A stretch of 64,000 nt of DNA from Gemmatimonadaceae bacterium (GTDB taxonomy: Bacteria > Latescibacterota > UBA2968 > UBA8231). A program made the translations under genes and the position numbers. Below the pieces are notes generated by a model that saw only the letters and a program-made list of their open reading frames with translations, had not been told where the DNA came from and made no database searches. Below are positions 52,155 through 59,494 of the stretch, in pieces. Location of the stretch: positions 21,265 through 85,264 of the forward strand of contig JAPOZM010000105.1 in NCBI GenBank assembly GCA_026706075.1, in the 5' to 3' direction. The first letter of the stretch is position 1. Each line of letters begins with the position of its first letter.

Positions 52155-54242
52155 ATGACCACAGAGACGGGCACCGGGCTTCGAACCATCCGGCAGTCGT
52201 GGGAGGCGGAGGCCCTGTACGCCGAGGCCGAGTCCGCGGCCGGGTTGTGGAAGGGCGACGCGGAGGAGGAGATCCACCTCTTCCGCGGGGAGGTGGCGGA
52301 GAACGACTCCCCCGGCTCGGGGCGCTCGGACGAGCCGGGGATCGAGCCCTTCGCGCAGTTGTCGGGGGAGACGATGTTCCGCAAGCGCCTCCACCTCGAC
52401 GATCCCGCGTGCCACGGGGCTCAGCTCGCCTTCATCGCCCTCGAGGCCGAGGAGAACGCGGCCACCCTCTGCTTCTCGGTCAACGGCCGGGAGGTCCGCC
52501 GCCCCCCCTCCGCCGAGGCGGCCCCCGGGGCGCGGCAGTACCAGGAGCTGACCTGGAGCCGCTGGTACTACGTGGACATCCCCGCCGGCGCCCTGCGGCC
52601 GGGGGAGAACGAGATCACCGTTCGGTGCGACGGCGGGAGCCCCGGGTGGCAGCTCATGGTGGCCGACTACCGCGACTTCCACAAAGGCATGGAGGACCCG
52701 GTCGTCCTGCCCCACGCCACGGAACGCAGCGACGACGGCGGCCGCACCTGGTCCGAGGAGCGGGGGGAGCTCGTGCTGCGGCTGGCCCTCGACCGCTACC
52801 GGCTCTCCGGCAGGCTGCTTTCACCCGTTCTCGACGCGGCCGGGGAAGGCGGGTCCGTGGTCCGCGGCCGCCACCGGGTGGAATCGGTCCGCATCGCCTG
52901 GGATGCCGACACCCCGGAGCCGGCCGCGCTGGACCTGGCCTGTCGAAGCGGCGCCCGGCCCTGTCCCGACGCGGGGGGCTGGAGCGACTGGCAGCCGTGC
53001 GAGGCCGGCCGCCCCGTGGCCGGCCTGCGGGGCCGCTACCTGCAGTGGGAGGCGCGCTTCCGGACCGCCGACCCCACGCTGACCCCGGCCCTGCGCCGGG
53101 TCGAGATGGAGGCGGATGTCCTGCCTGGCCCTGAGCCGGGGCTGCGGGTGGCGCAGAGCCGCAACCCCGCCATCCTGCGCTCCTCCTGGGAGATGCCCCA
53201 CGAGAATCCTCGTTGCCGGCCGCTGGTCCAGTTGCGCCGGGCGTGCGAGCTCGATGCCGTCGTCGCCGGCGCCCAGACCGAGTTCGAGGCGATCCAGCGG
53301 CTGCATCGCTGGGCCTACCACATCCCCCTCGGGGACTGCCGCCATTTCCCCTGGGACGTGCTCTCCTGGATCCACCTCGAGCGGGGGCCGGACTGCCAGA
53401 TCGTGATGAACGAGTACTCGCAGCGGCGGCGGGACCGGATGTGCCTCTACCCCAACGTGGTCCTCGTGGCCGCCCTTCAGAGCTTCGGCATCCCCGCCCG
53501 CCACCTGAACTTCCACAGCGAGGGCATGACCGGCCACGAGATCGCCGAGGTCTGGTCCAACGACCATGGCAAGTGGATCCACCTCGACGCCACCCGCGAC
53601 TACTACTGGTACGACCGCAGGACCCTGGTTCCCCTCGACACCGAGGAGATCCACCGGGCCCTCGTGGACCGCCTCGACCGCGTCGAGCGCTGGGACCGGC
53701 CGTACCTGTTCCACCAGGATCTCGAGAAGCTCGTGGAGGACCTGCCCATCGCCTACTGGGACGGCGACTACGAGCACCCCTGCAACGCGGGGGAGCACGG
53801 CGCCCTCTTCCTTTTTCGCAGCTTCTGCCACTTCCGCGTCGTCCCGCGCTTCGACGTCTTCAGCCGCCAGCGGCCCCTCCCGGTCAGTCAGGGGACCGAG
53901 GTCTGGTCCTGGGACGGCTACCTCAACTGGGCGGACGACCAGGTGCCCCCGTTGCCGCACTTCTCGCACCACACCAACCGGCGGTCCGACTTCTACCCCA
54001 CCCTGAACCAGACCCGCATGACCGCGGAGAGCACCGCCGACGCCATGACCCTCCAGGTGCACCTCGAGACCGAGACCCCCGACTTCGCGGCGTACGAGTC
54101 CCGCTTCGGCCGTGGCCCCTGGCGGGAGACGACGGCCCCCTTCGAGTGGTCCCTGCGCCCGGGGATGAACACTCTCGAGGTGCGCAGCCGAAATGGCTCC
54201 GGGTGGACGGGCGTGATCAGCTCCGTGAGCCTGGTGGCATGA
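52155..54242 (+). CDS. Transglutaminase-like domain protein with N-terminal beta-sandwich
   Basis: A 695-residue protein with no signal peptide at the chosen start (ATG 52155, preceded by GAGGAGGAGAGG). The N-terminal ~380 residues are beta-rich, including a jelly-roll-like part (YYVDIPAGALRPGENEITV) and an SDDGGRTW Asp-box-like loop. Residues ~395-500 contain a transglutaminase-like core: Cys430 (RMCLYPNVVLVAALQSFGIPAR), His461 (GMTGHEIAEVW) and Asp478 (WIHLDATRDYY), matching the C-H-D order and spacing of the superfamily. Such domains cross-link, cleave or deamidate peptides or glycopeptides. The C-terminal ~70 residues form a further beta-sandwich. It is coupled to the next gene by an ATGA overlap. 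Confidence 0.83.
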   Translation: MTTETGTGLRTIRQSWEAEALYAEAESAAGLWKGDAEEEIHLFRGEVAENDSPGSGRSDEPGIEPFAQLSGETMFRKRLHLDDPACHGAQLAFIALEAEENAATLCFSVNGREVRRPPSAEAAPGARQYQELTWSRWYYVDIPAGALRPGENEITVRCDGGSPGWQLMVADYRDFHKGMEDPVVLPHATERSDDGGRTWSEERGELVLRLALDRYRLSGRLLSPVLDAAGEGGSVVRGRHRVESVRIAWDADTPEPAALDLACRSGARPCPDAGGWSDWQPCEAGRPVAGLRGRYLQWEARFRTADPTLTPALRRVEMEADVLPGPEPGLRVAQSRNPAILRSSWEMPHENPRCRPLVQLRRACELDAVVAGAQTEFEAIQRLHRWAYHIPLGDCRHFPWDVLSWIHLERGPDCQIVMNEYSQRRRDRMCLYPNVVLVAALQSFGIPARHLNFHSEGMTGHEIAEVWSNDHGKWIHLDATRDYYWYDRRTLVPLDTEEIHRALVDRLDRVERWDRPYLFHQDLEKLVEDLPIAYWDGDYEHPCNAGEHGALFLFRSFCHFRVVPRFDVFSRQRPLPVSQGTEVWSWDGYLNWADDQVPPLPHFSHHTNRRSDFYPTLNQTRMTAESTADAMTLQVHLETETPDFAAYESRFGRGPWRETTAPFEWSLRPGMNTLEVRSRNGSGWTGVISSVSLVA

Positions 54243-55087
54243 GAGGGGCTCGCCGGCGGAGGCCGGATTCTCCGATCGGAAGGGACGCTTCTCCGCGCCT
54301 CGTCACCGCCGCCGCGCTGTTGGTCCTGACCGGCCTCCCGCTGCAGGCCGGCGACAACCTTCCCGGCCGGGTACTCCCGGCTCCGTCGGAGCTGCCCTCG
54401 TACACCATCGAGCGCGTCTCCTCGGGGATCACTGTCGACGGCCGCGCCGACGAGCCGGACTGGAAGGCCGCCGCCGTCATCGAGCTGATCGTCCCCTGGC
54501 TCCACGACGAGGCCGAGCCCGTGCAGGCCACCGAGGCGCGCATGCTCTGGAGCCCCGAGGATCTCTTCATCGTGTACAAGTGTGCAGATCCCTTCATCGG
54601 CGCCGAGATCGTCGAGCACGACGGGGCCACCTACCTCGAGGACACGGTGGAGATCTTCGCCACCCCCAACGCCGATGACGTGTACAACTATTACGGCTAC
54701 GAGATGAACGTCCTCGGGACGCTGCTGGACTACGTCACCTTCTGGCGGGACGGAGAGCGGCTCAGCGGCGGGAGCGGATGGCAGAGCGAGGGGGTGCGCA
54801 TCGCCACCACCATCGATGGCACCCTCAACGACCACTCCGACAAGGACTCTGGCTGGATCCTCGAGATCGCCATCCCCTTCGACAACTTCCGTCACCTCGG
54901 AGGCCGCATCCCGCCGCGGGACGGCGACCGCTGGCGCCTCAACCTGAATCGCTGCGCCGGCAGGACGGCGGGTCAGTACGCCATGTGGTCGGACTCGGGG
55001 ACCCCGAAGCCCCAGTTCCACGTTCCCGAGCGGTTCGGAGTCGCCGTGTTCTCCGAGCGCGCGACCGGGGCCGCCGACTCCCGCTGA
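54239..55087 (+). CDS. Secreted CBM9/DOMON-like protein
   Basis: A 282-residue exported protein with an N-terminal basic region and hydrophobic signal (LVTAAALLVLTGLPLQA, cleavage near 40). The mature part is a single CBM9/DOMON-like beta-sandwich beginning SSGITVDGRADEPDWKAAAV, with EDTVEIFATPNAD and LEIAIPFDNF as typical inner strands. Family relatives bind glycan ends or haem; no ligand residues can be assigned. ATG 54239 overlaps the transglutaminase-like stop by 4 bp, so translation is coupled. Single-domain relatives of this type occur as modules in the giant protein (4598-10705) and in the lipoprotein at 1934-3298. Confidence 0.85.
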   Translation: MRGARRRRPDSPIGRDASPRLVTAAALLVLTGLPLQAGDNLPGRVLPAPSELPSYTIERVSSGITVDGRADEPDWKAAAVIELIVPWLHDEAEPVQATEARMLWSPEDLFIVYKCADPFIGAEIVEHDGATYLEDTVEIFATPNADDVYNYYGYEMNVLGTLLDYVTFWRDGERLSGGSGWQSEGVRIATTIDGTLNDHSDKDSGWILEIAIPFDNFRHLGGRIPPRDGDRWRLNLNRCAGRTAGQYAMWSDSGTPKPQFHVPERFGVAVFSERATGAADSR

Positions 55088-55101
55088 CGGGACGAAATCG
55101 C

Positions 55102-55129
55102 TTGACTTCCGGGGTATGTGACCTAACTT
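55102..55129 (+). promoter_or_regulatory. Possible sigma-70-like promoter
   Basis: TTGACT (55102-55107) and TAACTT (55124-55129) with a 16-bp spacer lie in a locally AT-richer 207-bp gap, 165 bp upstream of the secreted-protein gene at 55295. The long leader is consistent with a regulated, well-expressed gene, but the -10 match is only fair. Confidence 0.3.
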
Positions 55130-55294
55130 TCGCTCTGTTTTTCCCGGTTCGGCCTACGTGCGCTTGGGCCAGAGCCCGTAACTGACTGTTTTGGCATAAC
55201 ATTCAGGGAGGGTTCGCCAGGCTCCGGGCCTCGGGCCAAACAAGCGAGATCGCTCACCATCACCCTTTCCATCCAATTCCGGAGAGACAGTCTC

Positions 55295-57187
55295 ATGCAA
55301 CTCAGACGCATCGGCATCGCGGGTGCGGCAACGCTCCTGTTCCTCGCAGGAACCGCGAGTGCCCAGTTCCTCCACGCGGGCAACCCGGACGTCACGTCCC
55401 TCTCGGACATGACCAGCGGTGGCCCGCCCACCGTGCTGAAGATCGAAGGCCTTTCGGACTTCCCCGACTATGCCTTTGACGGCTCGGATCTCGAGGTCAA
55501 CTTCTCGCTCGAAGGCAGCGGAGCCACCGTCTGGCTCTTCGTCTACACCTCGGGCCAGAACCCGCCCCTGACCATCGAGGGCGAGGGTGATCCCCCTTAC
55601 AAGGATCCTGCGCGCAGCCAGCCCGGCTGGCACGTGTACGAAGGCGTCGACTACCTCGTCTACAAGTCCGCCGGCGAGCGCATGGACGAGGGCGAGAACT
55701 CCATCACCTGGAACGGGCGCGACAACGACGGCAACGTCGTCTCCGCCGGCGCCTACACCCTGCACCTGGCCGCCTTCGACGACGAGGCCTTCCCCCACTT
55801 GGTGGCCGGCTCCGTCTTCCGCAAGCTGGGGACCCCCGGACGCCCTTACTGGGACCTCGGCCGGGAGCAGATTTTCGACTTCAACCACATCAACGATATG
55901 AACAACGACTGGGTCGAGAACTTCGAGGGCTACGACTCCATGGACCTGTCGGCCGTCTCCGACGCCGGCGGCGCCAGGCCCCTCTCGGCGGTCTTCCTGA
56001 ATGACGACTTCAGCGAGGCCATCGCCATCGGCCAGAGCAACTTCCTTGAGCGCCTGACCATCGACTGGGACGCCAACCGCGTCGCCACCGTCGAGGACTG
56101 GGGCGAGGACTTCGGCGGCGTCAACGGCGTCATCAACGTCGAGGACCTCGGCGGCAGCGCCGGCCAGAGGACGATCGCCAGCAATCCCGACAAGAGCATC
56201 GCCTACCTCACCGCGGGCGTCTCGGGCACCGAGGCCCAGCTCGCCGGATACTCCATCGAGACGGGCGAGAAGGTCTCCAGCTGGGATATGACCGACCTCT
56301 TCATCTACGACAACAAGGGCGCCGACCGCGTGGGCGGCCCCATGGAGCTGGCGGCATTCTACGACGGCTCGCCCGATCCCTGGGGTCTCACCATGACCTC
56401 GCACCACACCTCGGTTATCGCCCGCTTCGACTACGACGGCAACCTCAAGTGGGCCAACCGCAACGGTGACGGCTTCGGCGACACCCAGGCCTACAACAGC
56501 GCCGACGGCACCTTCGGCGACCTGATCTACGGCCACACCGAGGCCCCGAACTTCAAGTACTCCCTGTTCTCGGCCCCCGACGGGTGGGTCTCGGTCTGCG
56601 AGAACGGCCGCGACAACACCAGCTTCGGCGCCATGCTGGGCCAGGACGGCTCCGGCCTCTTCAAGTTTGAGCCCAAGAACACGCCGCTGACCTGGTCGCA
56701 ATACGTCTGCATCATCGACGACGACACCGACTGGGACGGCCTGCACATGCAGATCGGCGGCTTCGGCGACGCCATCCCGTCCAACGACTGGGTCTCCGAC
56801 GACGTCACCATCTCGCCGACCCATCCCCTCGCCCACTATCCGTACGACCAGAAGAAGGTGAGTCTCGGGATGTCCACCGACGTTTCCGAGGTGGGAGGGA
56901 CGGTGCCCGCTGGTTACGCGGTCAGCGACGCATACCCCAACCCCTTCAACCCGGAGACCACGGTTCGCTTCTCCCTTCCCTGGGAGGTGGATGTTCGGGT
57001 TACGGTCTACAACGAGCAGGGCCAGAAGGTGGCCACCCTGGCTGACCAGCGCCTGGGCCCGGGCAACTTCGACATCACCTGGGACGGCACCGATGACAGC
57101 GGGGCCGCCGTCGCCTCAGGCGTCTATCTCTATCGGATCGAGGCCCCCGATCTGCGTCTGAACAAGAAGGTCACCCTCCTCAAGTAA
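55295..57187 (+). CDS. Secreted protein with FlgD-Ig/type IX-like C-terminal sorting domain
   Basis: A 630-residue exported protein with a clear signal peptide (cut after ASA, residue 23). The N-terminal ~150 residues include an FlgD-Ig-like beta-sandwich (ENSITWNGRDNDGNVVSAGA). The middle (~190-520) appears to be a propeller-like or extracellular beta structure of no recognised family. The C-terminus (~538-630) is a sorting domain: YPNPFNPETTVRFSLP, then ITWDGTDDSGAAVASGVYLY and a final basic VTLLK. This suggests export and surface anchoring by a type IX-like route. GGAGAG precedes the ATG, and a strong terminator follows, so it is a single-gene unit. It has no sign of enzymatic activity and could be an abundant structural surface protein. 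Confidence 0.85.
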   Translation: MQLRRIGIAGAATLLFLAGTASAQFLHAGNPDVTSLSDMTSGGPPTVLKIEGLSDFPDYAFDGSDLEVNFSLEGSGATVWLFVYTSGQNPPLTIEGEGDPPYKDPARSQPGWHVYEGVDYLVYKSAGERMDEGENSITWNGRDNDGNVVSAGAYTLHLAAFDDEAFPHLVAGSVFRKLGTPGRPYWDLGREQIFDFNHINDMNNDWVENFEGYDSMDLSAVSDAGGARPLSAVFLNDDFSEAIAIGQSNFLERLTIDWDANRVATVEDWGEDFGGVNGVINVEDLGGSAGQRTIASNPDKSIAYLTAGVSGTEAQLAGYSIETGEKVSSWDMTDLFIYDNKGADRVGGPMELAAFYDGSPDPWGLTMTSHHTSVIARFDYDGNLKWANRNGDGFGDTQAYNSADGTFGDLIYGHTEAPNFKYSLFSAPDGWVSVCENGRDNTSFGAMLGQDGSGLFKFEPKNTPLTWSQYVCIIDDDTDWDGLHMQIGGFGDAIPSNDWVSDDVTISPTHPLAHYPYDQKKVSLGMSTDVSEVGGTVPAGYAVSDAYPNPFNPETTVRFSLPWEVDVRVTVYNEQGQKVATLADQRLGPGNFDITWDGTDDSGAAVASGVYLYRIEAPDLRLNKKVTLLK

Positions 57188-57199
57188 GAGGGGCCTGGA

Positions 57200-57241
57200 G
57201 GTGCCGCCGGCTCGCTGCCGGCGGCACCTTTTTTTTTCTTT
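57200..57241 (+). terminator. Strong Rho-independent terminator
   Basis: A perfect 11-bp GC-rich stem (GGTGCCGCCGG, 57200-57210, with CCGGCGGCACC, 57218-57228) and a 7-nt loop is followed by nine T, a C and four more T. It lies 12 bp after the stop of the secreted FlgD-Ig gene and is by far the clearest terminator in the window. Confidence 0.95.
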
Positions 57242-57323
57242 TGGACTTCCGGCGCGGCGGGTCGGGGTGTCCGACGGCAAGACCGGTTCAGGCGATGACT
57301 CCCTTCTCCACACGAGGTGTACA

Positions 57324-59462
57324 GTGAAGAATGCCAGACATCCCGGCTGGGCGCGATTCCTGGCCGGCGCGGGACTCTTCCTGTGCTGCGGAGGTCTCTC
57401 CGCCCAGGACCTGTCCAGCGTCTCGATCTCCACTTGGCCTTCCACGACCTACTACCTCGGCTTTCCCGAGTTCGCCGAAAAGCAGGACGGCCAGATCCGG
57501 ATCACCGCGGGCGGATCCTATACGCTCTACCTCAACGGCGAGCTTGTGGGCAGCGACGACGATCCCTCCGCCGTGGAGGTCTGGTCCGATCTCTCCTTCA
57601 AGAGGAAGGAGAACCAGGTGGCGGTGGTCGTCGATCACGACGGCACCTTGAGTCCGTACGGCGTCTATCTCATCGTCGATGGGGAGACGGAACAGTTCGT
57701 CAGTTCTCCCACGGACCGCTCCATGCCCTGGTTCTGGTCGGGTGATGCCCTGCCCAACGAGGAGGACGGCTGGACCAAGCTGAAGCTGAGCAAGCTGGGC
57801 GAGCACGAGGAGGACGGACGGCTCATCACCTGGCAGGCGGCACAGCAGGGAACCCTGCTGCCGCAGGACTTCGTCGAGTTCGAGGACCTCGATCTGACCC
57901 GGGCCGGCAGCGTGGCCGGTTTCCCGGGAGGCCTGTCCGGCCAGGAGCAGGGGCTGCAGCTGCGCAGTCTGGCTGGCCAGAACATGGCCCTCAACTCCAG
58001 GACCTCCGATCCGAACCTCGTGGACGGAGACATCACCAAGGGCGTCGCTTTCCGCAAGGGATCGGCTTCCCTGGGTCAGGGTTTCCGCACCGACCTCGGC
58101 CGGCTCCTGCTCCTGGAGCGGGTACGCGTCATCACCGAGCCCCCGGGCCGCAACGACACCTACGAGGACCTCTCCCTGAGAGGCTACAGCGTTCTGATCA
58201 GCCAGAACGGCATCGGTTACCGGGAGGTAGGGGCGCGCCACCAGATCACGACCTACCGCGAGAGCGAGGTCTCCTTTCCGCCGACCCCCGCCCGTCACGT
58301 GAGTCTGACGATTACCGAGTTCTCCTCCCGGGACGCAAACCCCAAGGTCGGTGAGCTCGAGGTCTTCGCCCAGGGCCGCGACGACAGGGGGGCATACCTC
58401 TCCCCACCCTTGGACCTGGGCACCTCGGCGACCAAGAACTTCGAACGCGCCGTCCGCTACGGCGAGGTCCCCGACAACACCGAGATGGACTTGCGCTTCC
58501 GTAGCGGCGACGACGGGGAGAGCTGGAGCGAGTGGTCGCCCTGGAGCGCCGCCTCCGAGGTCGCTCTGACCGTGCCCGAGCCGAGGACCTACCTCCAGTT
58601 CGAGGCGCGCATGCTGGCTCGGATACTCGACGCCACCCCTAGGCTGGACAGCCTCGTCATCTGGTTCGAGGAGGGTCCATTCCCGGCCTCTCTTGCTTCC
58701 GGCTCCATCTCCCCGGCGCGGGCCTCCATCGGTGTCGATACGCTCTTCACCTATACCCTCCAGCTCGAGATCGGGGAGAACGATGCGGGGGTGGAACGAC
58801 TGGCCATCCTGACCCCCTGGCCGGCCCGGCTCGACGGCGGCGCCGTGCGGGGTCTGGGAGAAGCGGCCATCGCCTCCAGTTACGCCACCTCCGACTCCCT
58901 CGTGCTGATCTTCGACCCACCGGTCACCTCGGCTACCGGGGCGACGGAGGTCGTCATCCCCTTCACCACGCGCCTGCTCTCCGCCAGCCACGAGTTCAAG
59001 GCTCTGCTCTTCGCTCCTGGGCAGGCTGCCTCCCTCCAGGTCGACAGGCGCCAGGGGACCGATCCGGCCACCGAGCTCCCGTACACGACCGTTGCCGAGG
59101 CGGCGAACTTCGACATCCCCATCCTCGACCACGTGCAGGCCCATCCCGGGGTCTTCACCCCCAACGGGGACGGCACCAACGACTTCGCGGTCCTGGGCTT
59201 CACCCTCAGCCGGGTGTCAGGCTCCTTCGTCCATGTCGAGATCTACGACGTCGGGGGCAAGCTCGTTCGCAGCCTGTCGCCGAGTCGCCTGCACCCCGGC
59301 AGTTACTCCCCCGTCGCCGGCCGGGACGATGCGCTCCCGGGACGGTGGGACGGCCGGGACGACGAGGGCCGACTGGCGCCGCCGGGACTCTACCTCTATC
59401 GAATCGTCGTCGATCTGGAACCGGACGAGGTGGCCACGGGCGTGGTCGGACTCGCCTACTGA
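57324..59462 (+). CDS. Secreted F5/8C (discoidin)-like protein with FlgD-Ig C-terminal domain
   Basis: A 712-residue exported protein; signal peptide cut after LSA (~27). Residues ~219-350 resemble a coagulation factor 5/8 type C (discoidin) domain: MALNSRTSDPNLVDGDI, GQGFRTDLGRLLLLERVRV, and VGELEVFAQG at the end. Further beta-sandwich domains follow. The last ~105 residues are a gliding-motility/FlgD-Ig-like sorting domain (HPGVFTPNGDGTNDF, then GRWDGRDDEGRLAPPGLYLYRI). The start is GTG 57324 with GAGG six bases upstream, chosen because the signal peptide starts there; an ATG 7 bp later is out of frame. The next gene starts 32 bp downstream and is likely co-transcribed. A carbohydrate- or matrix-binding surface role is inferred. 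Confidence 0.83.
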   Translation: MKNARHPGWARFLAGAGLFLCCGGLSAQDLSSVSISTWPSTTYYLGFPEFAEKQDGQIRITAGGSYTLYLNGELVGSDDDPSAVEVWSDLSFKRKENQVAVVVDHDGTLSPYGVYLIVDGETEQFVSSPTDRSMPWFWSGDALPNEEDGWTKLKLSKLGEHEEDGRLITWQAAQQGTLLPQDFVEFEDLDLTRAGSVAGFPGGLSGQEQGLQLRSLAGQNMALNSRTSDPNLVDGDITKGVAFRKGSASLGQGFRTDLGRLLLLERVRVITEPPGRNDTYEDLSLRGYSVLISQNGIGYREVGARHQITTYRESEVSFPPTPARHVSLTITEFSSRDANPKVGELEVFAQGRDDRGAYLSPPLDLGTSATKNFERAVRYGEVPDNTEMDLRFRSGDDGESWSEWSPWSAASEVALTVPEPRTYLQFEARMLARILDATPRLDSLVIWFEEGPFPASLASGSISPARASIGVDTLFTYTLQLEIGENDAGVERLAILTPWPARLDGGAVRGLGEAAIASSYATSDSLVLIFDPPVTSATGATEVVIPFTTRLLSASHEFKALLFAPGQAASLQVDRRQGTDPATELPYTTVAEAANFDIPILDHVQAHPGVFTPNGDGTNDFAVLGFTLSRVSGSFVHVEIYDVGGKLVRSLSPSRLHPGSYSPVAGRDDALPGRWDGRDDEGRLAPPGLYLYRIVVDLEPDEVATGVVGLAY

Positions 59463-59494
59463 CGGCTGAGGAGCCGGCCACCCTCGACGAATCC

